A DNA stretch of 64,000 nt from Bradyrhizobium sp. CCBAU 051011 (GCF_009930815.1 NZ_CP022222.1:2832501-2896500); one strand, 5' to 3'; positions 35,588 to 47,689 are shown, counted from the first letter of the stretch. The notes: generated from the sequence alone by a model not told the origin. Translations and numbers: made by a program.

Positions 35588-36424
35588 TTAGTTCACTTCC
35601 GCCCGCTTCGCCTGCTTCGGCGCAGCGGTCTTCGGTATCGAGGCGGTCGGCAACTCGACGTCGCGTCTTGTTTCGGGAAGCGGCGCGTTCGCCGCGACCG
35701 TTTCCGCGCTGACCGGCGCGACCTTCATTTCGCCGAGCCGGGCGCGGACTTCTGCCGTCAGCCCGGGATAGGAGGCGACGGGCGTGAACTCGGCGGTCTG
35801 ATCGGCGCCGAGGCGCACGCCGGTATAGGCGACCAGACCGTCGGTCGTGGCTATGACGTCGCCGGAGCGGAGCGAGGTGTCCAGCGTGAGATCGACCGGC
35901 GCAAGCCCGGACGGGCTTCGGCCGTTGCAGGTGCAATCGGCACTCAGCGCCTTGCGGTAGGCGTAGGCGTTTTCGCTGTCGGCATAGCGCTCGCCGCCGC
36001 TCGCGGTCGCATGATCGATGCTGCTACCGTAAAACACCTTGGTCGCGCTCGCCGGGCAGAAGGCCTGGCAGGTCTGAACCGGAGAAACATTACCGCGCAT
36101 GGTCAGCGGAAAATATTTGCCGTCGCAGCTACGCACGCAGAACGCAGGGCCGCTGGAGCCCGCAACGCGCGGCGCCGGTGCGGGCTGGGACGGCTGATGG
36201 TTGCCGAACGGATCGGCGAAGAAGTTGGCCGGCGAGGGCGCCTGCCGCGCCTGCTGCTTCTGGATGCCGCCGAACAGGAAATCGAACAGTCCTTCGGCGG
36301 AGACGCTGCCGGGTGCCAGCGTGAGCGAACTCGCCAGGGTGGCGGCGGCCACAAACGTCGCGCGGCGCCGCACGCGCGAAAAAGCCAACTCTGTACGCAA
36401 CGCCAACTCCACCCAACGCAACAA
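35588..36424 (-). CDS. DUF2865 secreted protein
   Basis: Up to 278 residues from a TTG at 36424; no ATG is available before the conserved part, so the start is uncertain. A signal-type segment (AAATLASSLTLAPGSVSA) ends near residue 43. The DUF2865 core has paired cysteines: FCVRSCDGKYFPLT, TCQAFCPAS and ADCTCNGRS. The tail is Pro/Ala/Lys-rich. The family is common in Rhizobiales and its function is not known; likely periplasmic or at the surface. Confidence 0.78.
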   Translation of the reverse strand: MLRWVELALRTELAFSRVRRRATFVAAATLASSLTLAPGSVSAEGLFDFLFGGIQKQQARQAPSPANFFADPFGNHQPSQPAPAPRVAGSSGPAFCVRSCDGKYFPLTMRGNVSPVQTCQAFCPASATKVFYGSSIDHATASGGERYADSENAYAYRKALSADCTCNGRSPSGLAPVDLTLDTSLRSGDVIATTDGLVAYTGVRLGADQTAEFTPVASYPGLTAEVRARLGEMKVAPVSAETVAANAPLPETRRDVELPTASIPKTAAPKQAKRAEVN

Positions 36425-36547
36425 ACGCGCTGAAGCGCGACAGGCTTCAGTTCGGGTAACCTTAACGGGGGATGGTAAATGAGCTTTTACTGGCGGCGAG
36501 AAGGCCGAAAAGAAATGCCGAGGTAAGTGAGGAGTTTCGCTCTCCGC

Positions 36548-36590
36548 GTCATGGCCGGGCTTGACCCGGCCATCCCCGTCCTTGACGGAG
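36548..36590. repeat. Family B intergenic repeat, copy 1 (half unit)
   Basis: GTCATGGCCGGGCTTGACCC then GGCCATCC: the left half of the family B unit, folding on itself (GGCCGGG-CTTGA-CCCGGCC). The right half is missing. Confidence 0.8.
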
Positions 36591-36610
36591 GGTGCGGAAA
36601 AACTAGCGTC

Positions 36611-37174
36611 TCACCCCTTCAAGAATTCACCGGCCTTGTACAGCGAACGAAACTCGAGCCCCGCTTCCGCAAAGGCTTCGGTCGCGCCTTCCTCGCGGTC
36701 GACCATGGTGAGCACCAGCACGATCTCGCCGCCGGCATCGCGCACGGCCCCGACCGCCTTCAGCGCCGAGCCGCCGGTCGTGGTGACGTCCTCGACGATC
36801 ACGATGCGCTTGCCCTGCAGGGTCTCGCCCTTGGCGAGCCCTTCTACAGCGAGGCGTGCGCCATGCTCCTTCGGCTTCTTGCGCACGAAGAAGGCCGCGA
36901 TCGGATGACCCTTGATCCAGGAGAGCTGCGCGATCGCGCCCGCCAGCGGGACGGCGCCCATCTCCAACCCGCCGATGAAATCGAGGTTGTCGTCCTTCAG
37001 CGCCTCGTAGGTCAGCTCGGCCAGCAGCGCCGCGCCTTCGGGGTCGAGCATGGTCGGCTTGAGGTTGAAGTAGAAGTCGCTCTTGCGGCCCGACGCCAGT
37101 GTGATCTCGCCGCGTCCGAACGAGCGTCTGCGGATGATCTCGGCGAGGCGGGCGCGGGAGGCTGATTTGGACAA
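36611..37174 (-). CDS. pyrE: Orotate phosphoribosyltransferase
   Basis: 187 residues with a TTG start at 37174 (GGGGAAACCGCC before it); the reading from this codon gives the natural start [13 protein letters not shown]. The PRPP-binding motif is [14 protein letters not shown], and [14 protein letters not shown] and [10 protein letters not shown] are typical of PyrE. It joins orotate to PRPP in pyrimidine synthesis. A family B half repeat lies just beyond its stop. Confidence 0.95.
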   Translation of the reverse strand: MSKSASRARLAEIIRRRSFGRGEITLASGRKSDFYFNLKPTMLDPEGAALLAELTYEALKDDNLDFIGGLEMGAVPLAGAIAQLSWIKGHPIAAFFVRKKPKEHGARLAVEGLAKGETLQGKRIVIVEDVTTTGGSALKAVGAVRDAGGEIVLVLTMVDREEGATEAFAEAGLEFRSLYKAGEFLKG

Positions 37175-37323
37175 AGGCGGTTTCCCCTGGGGGTTTCAGG
37201 CGGGCCGCAATCTATCGGCGCTCTCGGGCACATTCCAGCGCCGATCCGGCGCCGTCAACAGGGCACGATGTCCGATACCTTCAAAGGCCGGCGAGCTCGT
37301 ATGCCCCAGCCGCTGTTGTAACG

Positions 37324-37366
37324 CCCCGGAGTTCCGGGGTAGTGGATACCCGCTTTCCGCGGGGTA
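37324..37366. repeat. Double hairpin in the leader of the GST gene
   Basis: CCCCGGA-GT-TCCGGGG (37324-37339) is followed by TACCCGC-TTTCC-GCGGGGTA (37347-37366, one extra G). The second hairpin ends 8 bases before the ATG and would cover the only purine-rich stretch able to act as ribosome-binding site. Confidence 0.55.
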
Positions 37367-37374
37367 AAACAAAA

Positions 37375-38001
37375 ATGACAATCGAACTGCACACCTGGAA
37401 CACACCGAACGGCCGCAAAATCTCGGTCGCGCTGGAGGAAATGGGGCTGCCCTACAAGGTGATCCCGATCAACATCACCAAGGGTGAGCAGATGGCGCCC
37501 GACTTCATCAAGATCAGCCCGAACAACAAGATTCCGGCCATCGTCGATCCCGACGGTCCGGGCGGCAAGCCGGTCAGCATCTTCGAGTCAGGCGCGATCC
37601 TGCTCTATCTCGGCGAAAAGACCGGCAAGTTCCTTCCGAAGCCGCTGGCTGAGCGGATCCCGGTCTATGAATGGCTGATGTGGCAGATGGGCGGCTTCGG
37701 GCCGTTTCCGGGCCAGGTACATCATTTCATCGCGCTGGAGAATGAAACCGACCGCGCCTACGGCCTGAAACGCTACATGACCGAGACGCGCCGGCTCTAT
37801 GGCGTCCTCGATCGGCGGCTGGCCGACCGCGAATTCGTGGCAGGCGCGCTGTCGGTCGCCGACTTCGCCATTCTCGGCTGGGCCTGGCGCCACCCGCGCC
37901 ACAAGGTGGAGCTGAAGGATTTCCCGAATGTCGAGCGCTGGTACAACGCACTGATGGCCCGCCCGGCGACCAAGCGCGGCATGGAAGCGAAGCTGGATTA
38001 G
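37375..38001 (+). CDS. Glutathione S-transferase, YfcG/YghU (Ure2-like) type
   Basis: 208 residues from ATG 37375. The thioredoxin-fold N-terminus reads LHTWNTPNGRKISVALEE, where TPNGRK is the active-site stretch of nu-class GSTs such as YfcG and YghU (disulfide-bond oxidoreductases using two glutathiones). ESGAILLYL binds the gamma-glutamyl group. The all-helical C-domain has SVADFAILGWAW. Its leader contains a double hairpin that may limit translation. Confidence 0.88.
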   Translation: MTIELHTWNTPNGRKISVALEEMGLPYKVIPINITKGEQMAPDFIKISPNNKIPAIVDPDGPGGKPVSIFESGAILLYLGEKTGKFLPKPLAERIPVYEWLMWQMGGFGPFPGQVHHFIALENETDRAYGLKRYMTETRRLYGVLDRRLADREFVAGALSVADFAILGWAWRHPRHKVELKDFPNVERWYNALMARPATKRGMEAKLD

Positions 38002-38022
38002 CGGAAGCGCCTTGCTTTCTTC

Positions 38023-38144
38023 CTTCTCCCCTTGTGGAAGAAGGTGGCGTGGACGCAGTCCACGCCGGATGAGGGGTTCTCTCCGCGGAGACGGACCCCT
38101 CACCGCGCGATTGATCCACCCCTCCCACAAGGGGAGAGGGGAAG
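38023..38144. repeat. Family C intergenic repeat, copy 1
   Basis: Outer arms CTTCTCCCCTTGTGG and CCACAAGGGGAGAGG. Inside is a perfect hairpin GGCGTGGAC-GCA-GTCCACGCC (38046-38066). It separates the convergent GST and LysE genes. Confidence 0.85.
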
Positions 38145-38148
38145 GGCG

Positions 38149-38784
38149 CTACGCCCGCTTCGCCTCGAACGCCATCTTCACCGCAAGCCCCGCCAGCACC
38201 GTGCCCATCAGCCAGCGCTGAATCAACAACCAGCTCGGCCGCGTACCGAGGAACATTGCGATCGATCCGGCGGCAAGCGCGATCATCGCATTCACGCTGA
38301 CGCTGATTACGGTCTGGATCGTGCCGAGCATGAGCGACTGCGTCAGCACGCTGCCGACCGCAGGATCGATGAACTGCGGCAGCAACGCCAGATACAGCAT
38401 CGCGATCTTCGGATTGAGCAGGTTGGTCACAAACCCCATCGCGAACAATTTGCGCGGGCCGTCGGCGGCGAGCTTCTTCACTTGAAACGGCGAGCGCCCG
38501 TTCGGTTTCAGCGCCTGCCACGCCAGCCACAGCAAATAGGCAGCGCCGGCGAACCGCAGCGCGTCATAGGCGTAGGGCACCGCGAACAACAACGCCGTGA
38601 TGCCGAACGCCGCGCACAGCATGTAGAACACGAAGCCGAGCGCGACACCGCCGAGCGACACGATCCCCGCTGCGGGCCCTTGCGTGATCGAGCGCGAGAT
38701 CAGGTAGATCATGTTCGGCCCCGGCGTCAGCACCATGCCGAGCGAGACCAGGGCGAAGCCGAGCAGTGTTGCGATGTGTGGCAT
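38149..38784 (-). CDS. LysE/RhtB family amino acid exporter
   Basis: 211 residues with six membrane helices. It starts MPHIATLLGFALVSLGMVLT and has PGPNMIYLISRSITQGPAAG, the family hallmark. These carriers export lysine, homoserine, threonine or related metabolites. The substrate is not determined by sequence. It converges with the GST gene across a family C repeat. Confidence 0.9.
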   Translation of the reverse strand: MPHIATLLGFALVSLGMVLTPGPNMIYLISRSITQGPAAGIVSLGGVALGFVFYMLCAAFGITALLFAVPYAYDALRFAGAAYLLWLAWQALKPNGRSPFQVKKLAADGPRKLFAMGFVTNLLNPKIAMLYLALLPQFIDPAVGSVLTQSLMLGTIQTVISVSVNAMIALAAGSIAMFLGTRPSWLLIQRWLMGTVLAGLAVKMAFEAKRA

Positions 38785-38896
38785 GGGAGACTCGCGGAAG
38801 TGATGGGCACGTTTCTAGCGTGCGCTACGCCGCGATGTCATTTCGTATATTGCTCCGAGGACATTTGTGCGCGCCACAATCGACGGTGCACTCCCT

Positions 38897-39020
38897 TGCC
38901 CCGCTCTTGCGGGGAGAGGGTCGGGTGAGGGGCTATCCGCGAGTCCTGCTCGTGGTGGGTCCGGTACCCCCTCCCGGATCGCAACGGCGATCCGACCTCT
39001 CCCCGCAAGCGGGGCGAGGT
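38897..39020. repeat. Family D intergenic repeat, copy 2
   Basis: Outer arms GCCCCGCTCTTGCGGGGAGA and CTCCCCGCAAGCGGGGCGAG, with an inner hairpin GGATCGC-AACG-GCGATCC near 38975-38992. It lies just after the polA stop on polA's strand and may act as its terminator. Confidence 0.8.
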
Positions 39021-39045
39021 TAAGGAGCGCCGCGTCAGCGGCGCT

Positions 39046-42000
39046 CTAATGCGCCTCTTCCCAGTTATTCGCCGCTCTTGCATCCACCTGCAGCGGCACC
39101 GACAGCACCACGGCCGGGAACGGGGCGTCCTGCATCACGTGCTGCACCACCGGCAGCGTCGCCGCCACCTCTGCGTCGGGTACTTCGAAGATCAGCTCGT
39201 CATGCACCTGCAGCAGCATCTGCGCCGACAGCTTCTTCTCCGCCAGTGCGTCCTCCATCCGCGTCATGGCGCGGCGGATGATGTCGGCGGCGGTGCCTTG
39301 CAGCCGCGCGTTGATCGCGGCGCGCTCGTTGAAGGAGCGGACCGAGGCGTTGGAGGCTTTGATGTCGGGGTAATGACACTTTCGGCCGAACAGCGTCGTG
39401 ACATAGCCGTTTGTCCGGCAGAACTCCCGCGTCTCGTCCATGTAGGCGCGGATGCCCGGGAAGCGCTCAAAGTATTTCTTGATGTAGGCGGAGGCTTCCT
39501 CGCGGGCGATGCCGAGCTGGTTGGCGAGGCCGAACGCCGAGATGCCGTAGATGATGCCGAAATTGATCGCCTTGGCCCGGCGCCGCACTTCGCCCGGCAT
39601 GTCCTTGATTGGTACGCCGAACATTTCGGACGCCGTCATGGCGTGAATGTCGAGTCCGTCGCGGAACGCCTGCTTCAGCACGGGAATGTCGGCGATCTCA
39701 GCCAGTAGCCGCAATTCGATCTGTGAATAGTCCGCCGACACCAGCTTGTGGCCCGGCGTCGCGACAAAGGCGCGGCGGATCTTGCGGCCGTCCTCGGTGC
39801 GCACCGGAATGTTCTGCAGGTTCGGCTCGTTCGACGATAGCCGCCCCGTGGTGGTCGCGGCCAGCGCGTAGGTCGTGTGCACGCGATGGGTCTGCGGGTG
39901 AACATATTCCGGCAGTGCGTCGGTGTAGGTCGATTTCAGTTTCGACACCTGCCGCCATTCCAGAATCTTCTTCGGAAATTCGTGGCCCTGTTCGGCGAGC
40001 TCGTCGAGGATCTGCGCCGAGGTGGACCACGCTCCGGTCTTGGTCTTGGTGCCGCCGGGTATTCCCATCTTGCCGAAGATGATGTCGCCGATCTGCTTGG
40101 GGCTGCCGACATTGATCGGCTCGCCGGCAATCTCCTGCAACTCGGCTTCGACCCGCGCCGCGGTCTGCGCGAAATCCCCCGACAGCCGCGACAGCACCTG
40201 CCGATCGATCGAGATGCCGCGCCGCTCCATCCGTGCCAGCACGGTGACCAGCGGCCGCTCCAGCGTCTCATAGACCGTCGTCAGGTGCTCGGCGGCGAGC
40301 CGCGGTTTCAGCGCGCGGTGCAGCCGCAGGATCATGTCGGCGCTTTCGGCCGAATAGGCGGTCGCCTTGTCGATCGCAACCTGGTCGAAGGTCAGTTTGT
40401 TCTTGCCGCTGCCGGTGAGCTCGCCATGGCTGAGGACGGCATGGCCGAACCAGCGTTCGGCGAGCGATTCCAGCGCGTGCGAGTTGCGCCCGGCATCGAG
40501 CGCGTACGACATCAACTGCGCGTCATCGACATTGCGCAGGGTGACGCCGTGCTGCGCCAGCATCACGGCATTGAACTTGATGTTAAAGCCGATCTTGAGA
40601 ATGCCTGCGGATTCCAGCAGCGGCTTCAGCGCGGCCAGCGCATCGCCCGCCTTGATCTGGTCTGGCGCCAATCCGGCGTCGAACAGGCCCGCGCCGCCGC
40701 CGGGCTGCTTGTGAGTGAGCGGCACGTAGCAGGCATCGTTCGGCGCCAGCGCCAGCGCGATGCCGCAGATGTCGGCCTGCATCGGATCGTCCGAGTTCGC
40801 CTTGGCGTCGATCGCGAAAGCGCCGGCATCGTAAGCGCGCGTAATCCAGGCCTTGAGTTCGGTGGCATTGCCAATGGTCTGGTACTTGCCGCGGTCGACC
40901 GGCAGTTTTCGCAACGCCTCGGCGCGCACGGCGGCGAGCGAGACCGGCGAGCCCTTGTGGCTGGCGGATTTATCCTGCTTGTCGCCGCCGGTCTTGCCCG
41001 GGGCGGGCCCCGCTTTGCCGGCGGGCGGGGCGTCGAACAGCGTTGCGCCCTCAGAGTAGCCCACCGGCTTCTTGCCTGATGGTGGCACCGCGAAAACACT
41101 GGCGCCGCTTTTGTTGCCTGCATCCGGCTCGATGTCGGCGGGATCGATCTGCGAATATTCGGCGACACGGCGGGTGAGGGTGGAGAATTCCATCGCCTTC
41201 AGGAACGCGATGAGCTTGCGCGCGTCGGGCTCGTGCACGGCGAGGTCGTCGAGCGGCACTTCGAGATCGACCTTGTCGTCGAGCAGCACGAGTTGCCGCG
41301 AAATCCGCGCCTTCTCGGCGTTCTCGATCAAGGCCTCGCGCCGCTTCGGCTGCTTGATCTCGCCGGCGCGGAACAGCAGCTGCTCCAGGTCGCCATATTC
41401 AATGATCAGTTGGGCGGCGGTCTTGACGCCGATGCCGGGTACGCCCGGCACGTTGTCGGTGGAGTCGCCGGCCAGCGCCTGCACCTCCACCACCTTCTCC
41501 GGCGGAACGCCGAATTTCTCGATCACCTCAGGGATGCCGATGCGGCGATCCTTCATGGTGTCGTACATGGTGACGCAGTCGGTCACGAGTTGCATCAGGT
41601 CCTTGTCCGAGGACACGATGGTGGCGGAAGCGCCGCGCTCGCAGGCGATGCGGACATAGGTCGCGATCAGATCGTCGGCTTCGAAGCCGACTTGTTCCAG
41701 GCAGGGCAGGTCGAACGCGCGCACCGCCTCGCGGATCAGCGCGAATTGGGGGATCAAATCGTCAGGCGCCGGCGGCCGGTGCGCCTTGTAGTCGGGATAG
41801 AGCTTGTTGCGGAACGTGATCTCGGATTTGTCGAACACGATCGCCAGATGCGTCGGCCGGTTATCCTCCGGCATGTCGCGGAGCAGCTTCCACAGCATGT
41901 TGCAGAAGCCGAGCACCGCATTGACCTGCAGCCCGTCGGATTTTCGGTTCAGCGGCGGCAGCGCGTGATAGGCGCGGAAAATGTACGAGGATCCGTCGAC

Positions 42001-42102
42001 CAGGAACACATGGTCGCCCTTGCCCGGATTTTTGGCGGGCGCTTTGGTTGGGGAGGCGGCGGGAGCGGGTTTGGCGGCGGCTTTGGGGGCTGATTTCGGC
42101 AT
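39046..42102 (-). CDS. polA: DNA polymerase I with decayed 3'-5' exonuclease motifs
   Basis: 1018 residues. The 5' nuclease domain is intact (VFDKSEITFRNKLYPDYKAH). The polymerase domain is intact (DYSQIELRLLAEIA, RRAKAINFGIIYG, QVHDELIFE). The middle proofreading domain has lost its catalytic acids: Exo I reads D432-A-K434 where D-x-E is expected, Exo II has N511 in place of Asp, and Exo III has Y583 but S587 in place of Asp. It should fill gaps and remove RNA primers without proofreading. A Pro/Ala/Gly-rich linker (about 345-385) explains the extra length over the E. coli enzyme (928). Confidence 0.96.
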   Translation of the reverse strand: MPKSAPKAAAKPAPAASPTKAPAKNPGKGDHVFLVDGSSYIFRAYHALPPLNRKSDGLQVNAVLGFCNMLWKLLRDMPEDNRPTHLAIVFDKSEITFRNKLYPDYKAHRPPAPDDLIPQFALIREAVRAFDLPCLEQVGFEADDLIATYVRIACERGASATIVSSDKDLMQLVTDCVTMYDTMKDRRIGIPEVIEKFGVPPEKVVEVQALAGDSTDNVPGVPGIGVKTAAQLIIEYGDLEQLLFRAGEIKQPKRREALIENAEKARISRQLVLLDDKVDLEVPLDDLAVHEPDARKLIAFLKAMEFSTLTRRVAEYSQIDPADIEPDAGNKSGASVFAVPPSGKKPVGYSEGATLFDAPPAGKAGPAPGKTGGDKQDKSASHKGSPVSLAAVRAEALRKLPVDRGKYQTIGNATELKAWITRAYDAGAFAIDAKANSDDPMQADICGIALALAPNDACYVPLTHKQPGGGAGLFDAGLAPDQIKAGDALAALKPLLESAGILKIGFNIKFNAVMLAQHGVTLRNVDDAQLMSYALDAGRNSHALESLAERWFGHAVLSHGELTGSGKNKLTFDQVAIDKATAYSAESADMILRLHRALKPRLAAEHLTTVYETLERPLVTVLARMERRGISIDRQVLSRLSGDFAQTAARVEAELQEIAGEPINVGSPKQIGDIIFGKMGIPGGTKTKTGAWSTSAQILDELAEQGHEFPKKILEWRQVSKLKSTYTDALPEYVHPQTHRVHTTYALAATTTGRLSSNEPNLQNIPVRTEDGRKIRRAFVATPGHKLVSADYSQIELRLLAEIADIPVLKQAFRDGLDIHAMTASEMFGVPIKDMPGEVRRRAKAINFGIIYGISAFGLANQLGIAREEASAYIKKYFERFPGIRAYMDETREFCRTNGYVTTLFGRKCHYPDIKASNASVRSFNERAAINARLQGTAADIIRRAMTRMEDALAEKKLSAQMLLQVHDELIFEVPDAEVAATLPVVQHVMQDAPFPAVVLSVPLQVDARAANNWEEAH

Positions 42103-42169
42103 GGCCGAAATTTAAGGATTTTTGCGCGGATTGACAGCCTTGGGAGGTGGATCGACCACAGATTCTCTT

Positions 42170-42249
42170 GTCATGGCCGGGCTTGACCCGGCCATCCATC
42201 TTCCTGTGAAGAAAGCGATGGATGCCCGGATCAAGTCCGGGCATGACGA
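42170..42249. repeat. Family B intergenic repeat, copy 2 (complete)
   Basis: GTCATGGCCGGGCTTGACCC, GGCCATCC, a spacer of about 20 bases, then GGATGCCCGGATCAAGTCCG, GGCATGAC: the simplest complete unit of the family with no insert. It lies between polA and the acyltransferase gene. Confidence 0.85.
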
Positions 42250-42268
42250 GCTTGCTGTGATCGCGGAC

Positions 42269-43309
42269 CTATTCCGCCGGCTGCAGCGCGGGCCGGGCCT
42301 TTTTCGGCGCGATCCAGAACGCGGCGGGCCGCTCGAACAGGAAGTTCGCCCGCACCGCCAGCGCCAGCCGCCAGATCAAAACCGCACCCGCGACACCGGC
42401 GACCGTCACAATCAGGGAAACTGTCCCGATATCGGCGATCAGGCTGGTCTTGAGCAGCAGCGTCCGGGTCACCGCCATCGGCAGGAAGAAGGCGAGATAG
42501 ATGACGATGGAATGCTCGCCGCAATAGCGCAGGAAGTTCAGCCACTGCATCCGCGCCAGCAGCGTGCCCATGACGATAATGGCGCCTGCGCCCGCAAATC
42601 CAAGCGCGAGCGAAACCAGCGGCCATTCGTCAAAGCCGGACGCGACCAGCGCGCCGTTGACGATCGCCCACAGTGCGAGGCCGGCAAGCGCCAGCACGGG
42701 CTTCTCCCGTGAACGATCCGACAAAGCGAATACGTAAGAAGCAAACAGGTAGCCGGAATAGAAATAGACGAAGCGCCCGCAAAATTCGTCAATCACGGTC
42801 CAGCCGGTCGCGACATGCGCCGTCTCCAGCGCCGCGGCCACGATCCAGATCGCGGCCGACGGCAACTTGCGTGACAGTTTTGTGACGACGAAGAACACCG
42901 GCAGCAGATAAATGAACCAGAGCGTGCCGAACGGCTCGATGAAGGTTTGCAGATACAGCATGCCGACATGCTGCCAGCCGCCTTCCGCGGCAAAGCCCGG
43001 CGCCTTGAAGCCGAACTGGATCGCCACCCACAGCAGATAGAAATAGGCAAAGTGCACGACCTTGCGGTCGAGATAGGTGCGCCAGTTGCGATCGATCACG
43101 ACTGCCAGGAACAGGCCCGAAATCAGGAAGAAATCCGGCATCCGGAACGGTTTTGCGAACATCACGAAGGCATGCATGAAACCGGTCTGATCGGCCGCCT
43201 TTTCCACGCCCAGCACCGAATGCATCATCACGACCATGACGATGCAGATGCCCTTGGCATAGTCCACCCAGTCGATGCGTGGGGAAGCGGATGTGCCGTT
43301 TGAAGTCAT
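42269..43309 (-). CDS. Acyltransferase family 3 membrane protein
   Basis: 346 residues with about ten membrane helices. It begins RIDWVDYAKGICIVMVVMMH, the usual opening of OafA/NodX/ExoZ-type acyltransferases (R-x-D near the front, then the helix-1 His in MMHSV). These enzymes acetylate or succinylate surface sugars or membrane lipids. It is divergent from UDP-glucose dehydrogenase, which supports a surface polysaccharide role. AAGGGACACTG precedes the ATG. Confidence 0.87.
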   Translation of the reverse strand: MTSNGTSASPRIDWVDYAKGICIVMVVMMHSVLGVEKAADQTGFMHAFVMFAKPFRMPDFFLISGLFLAVVIDRNWRTYLDRKVVHFAYFYLLWVAIQFGFKAPGFAAEGGWQHVGMLYLQTFIEPFGTLWFIYLLPVFFVVTKLSRKLPSAAIWIVAAALETAHVATGWTVIDEFCGRFVYFYSGYLFASYVFALSDRSREKPVLALAGLALWAIVNGALVASGFDEWPLVSLALGFAGAGAIIVMGTLLARMQWLNFLRYCGEHSIVIYLAFFLPMAVTRTLLLKTSLIADIGTVSLIVTVAGVAGAVLIWRLALAVRANFLFERPAAFWIAPKKARPALQPAE

Positions 43310-43489
43310 CAGTGTCCCTTTTCGGCGCGAGGCGGCCGCATCTTCGGCCCGATCCGTTGCTTTCTCCTTTATTCATTCAAATGACATGCCGGAATCGCGC
43401 GCTTTTCCGGTTTTCCCTTTTGCTGAAAAATGTTCTAAGACGCCGGCAAACTCGCCGTTGGCGTTAACCATCAAATACGGGTTGTTTTC

Positions 43490-44806
43490 ATGCGGATTGC
43501 CATGATCGGCACGGGCTATGTGGGGCTGGTATCCGGCGCCTGCTTTGCGGATTTCGGCCACCGGGTCACCTGTGTGGACAAGGATGCCGGCAAGATCGAA
43601 GCCCTGCGCAGAGGTGAAATCCCGATTTTCGAGCCCGGGCTCGACGCGCTTGTCGCCTCCAACGTCAAGGCCAACCGGCTGGACTTCACCACCGACCTGA
43701 CGGCGCCGGTCGCGGAAGCCGATGCCGTTTTCATCGCGGTCGGCACGCCCTCGCGGCGCGGCGATGGCCATGCCGACCTCACTTACGTCTACAGCGCCGC
43801 GCGCGAGATCGCCGCAGTGCTCTCGGGCTTTACGGTGGTGGTGACGAAATCGACCGTGCCGGTCGGCACCGGCGACGAGGTCGAGCGGCTGATCCGCGAA
43901 GCCAATCCGTCGGCCGATGTGGTGGTCGCCTCCAATCCGGAATTTTTGCGCGAGGGAGCGGCGATCCGCGACTTCAAATTCCCCGACCGCATCGTGGTCG
44001 GCACCGACGACGAACGCGGGCGCAAGGTGCTCGGCGACGTCTACCGGCCGCTGTCGCTGAACCAGGCGCCCGTGATGTTTACGGCGCGGCGCACGGCTGA
44101 GCTGATCAAATACGCGGCGAACGCGTTCCTCGCCACCAAGATCACCTTCATCAACGAGATTGCCGATCTCTCCGAAAAGGTCGGCGCCGACGTGCAGCAG
44201 GTCGCGCGCGGTATCGGGCTCGACAATCGCATCGGCTCGAAATTCCTGCACGCCGGCCCGGGTTTCGGCGGCTCCTGCTTTCCGAAGGATACCCGCGCGC
44301 TGGTCAAGATCGCGCAGGATCATGATGTGCAACTGCGCATCGTCGAGGCCGTGCTCGGCGTCAATGACATCAGAAAGCGGGCGATGGCGCGCAAGGTGTC
44401 GAGTGCCGCCGGCAACCTGCGCGGCAAGACGGTTGCGGTGCTCGGCCTCACCTTCAAGCCCGACACCGACGACATGCGCGAGGCGCCGTCGATCCCGCTG
44501 GTCACCGGCCTGCTCGACATGGGTGCGAAAGTGCGCGCGCACGATCCGGTCGGCATGGAGCAGGCGAAAAAGGAACTGCCCGAGATCGAGTATTGCGACG
44601 ATCCCTATGAGTGCGTGAAGGGAGCGGACGCCATGGTGATCGTCACCGAATGGGTGCAATTCCGCGCGCTCGACCTGGAGCGTATCAAGGGTGCGATGGC
44701 ACAGCCCGTCGTGGTCGACCTGCGCAACATCTACCGTCCCGAGGACATGGCTGCGCACGGCTTTACCTATGAGAGCGTGGGGCGGGCGTCTGAGCCCGGA
44801 ATTTGA
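43490..44806 (+). CDS. ugd: UDP-glucose 6-dehydrogenase
   Basis: 438 residues. The N-terminal NAD site is MIGTGYVGLVSGACFAD; SNPEFLREG and the active-site Cys in GFGGSCFPKD are complete; the C-terminal domain has GLTFKPDTDDMREAPS. It oxidises UDP-glucose twice to UDP-glucuronate, a precursor for exopolysaccharide and LPS. The gene stands alone, divergent from an acyltransferase and followed by a family B repeat. Confidence 0.96.
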   Translation: MRIAMIGTGYVGLVSGACFADFGHRVTCVDKDAGKIEALRRGEIPIFEPGLDALVASNVKANRLDFTTDLTAPVAEADAVFIAVGTPSRRGDGHADLTYVYSAAREIAAVLSGFTVVVTKSTVPVGTGDEVERLIREANPSADVVVASNPEFLREGAAIRDFKFPDRIVVGTDDERGRKVLGDVYRPLSLNQAPVMFTARRTAELIKYAANAFLATKITFINEIADLSEKVGADVQQVARGIGLDNRIGSKFLHAGPGFGGSCFPKDTRALVKIAQDHDVQLRIVEAVLGVNDIRKRAMARKVSSAAGNLRGKTVAVLGLTFKPDTDDMREAPSIPLVTGLLDMGAKVRAHDPVGMEQAKKELPEIEYCDDPYECVKGADAMVIVTEWVQFRALDLERIKGAMAQPVVVDLRNIYRPEDMAAHGFTYESVGRASEPGI

Positions 44807-44832
44807 TACGCTGTCACGCTGCCGGGAATTCG

Positions 44833-44958
44833 GTCATGGCCGGGCGTAGCCGTCCGAAGGACGGCGTCGCTTCCGCTCGCCTATGCCCAGCCATCCACGT
44901 CTTGATTTCTGGCGGCGAAGAAAGACGTGAATGCCCGGCACAAGGCCGGGCATGACGA
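44833..44958. repeat. Family B intergenic repeat, copy 3, with insert
   Basis: Outer arms GTCATGGCCGGG and CCGGGCATGAC. The left half is interrupted after CCGGGC by about 40 bases holding a perfect hairpin GCCGTCC-GAA-GGACGGC (44849-44865). The element ends 12 bases before the TTG start of hrpB. Confidence 0.85.
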
Positions 44959-44970
44959 CGTGGTGATATC

Positions 44971-47448
<2,478 letters not shown>

Positions 47449-47456
47449 GTCGGTTA

Positions 47457-47562
47457 ACCCCGGCGAGAGGGGCTGTCTCTGCGAGTACCGGTGCCGAGAT
47501 AGCCGTAGCCGCTCACCGGATTGCTACGCAATCCCGATCTCTCCCCCGCAAGCGGGGCGAGG
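47457..47562. repeat. Family D intergenic repeat, copy 3
   Basis: Right arm CCCCCGCAAGCGGGGCGAGG is clear; the left arm is shortened (CCCCGGCGAGAGGGG). Inside is GGATTGC-TAC-GCAATCC (47518-47534), which on the minus strand has a GTA loop. Confidence 0.75.
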
Positions 47563-47689
47563 TTGAAGACGGCCCCGTTAACGCTTCACTCATCCTTTTC
47601 GTCAAAATGGCAGGCCCGGCCATCGCCGTTAGTCGCGGGTTCGCGACTGGCGTGGTGATATCGGCGGTCTGGCAAAGCGAGCGTGGCGT

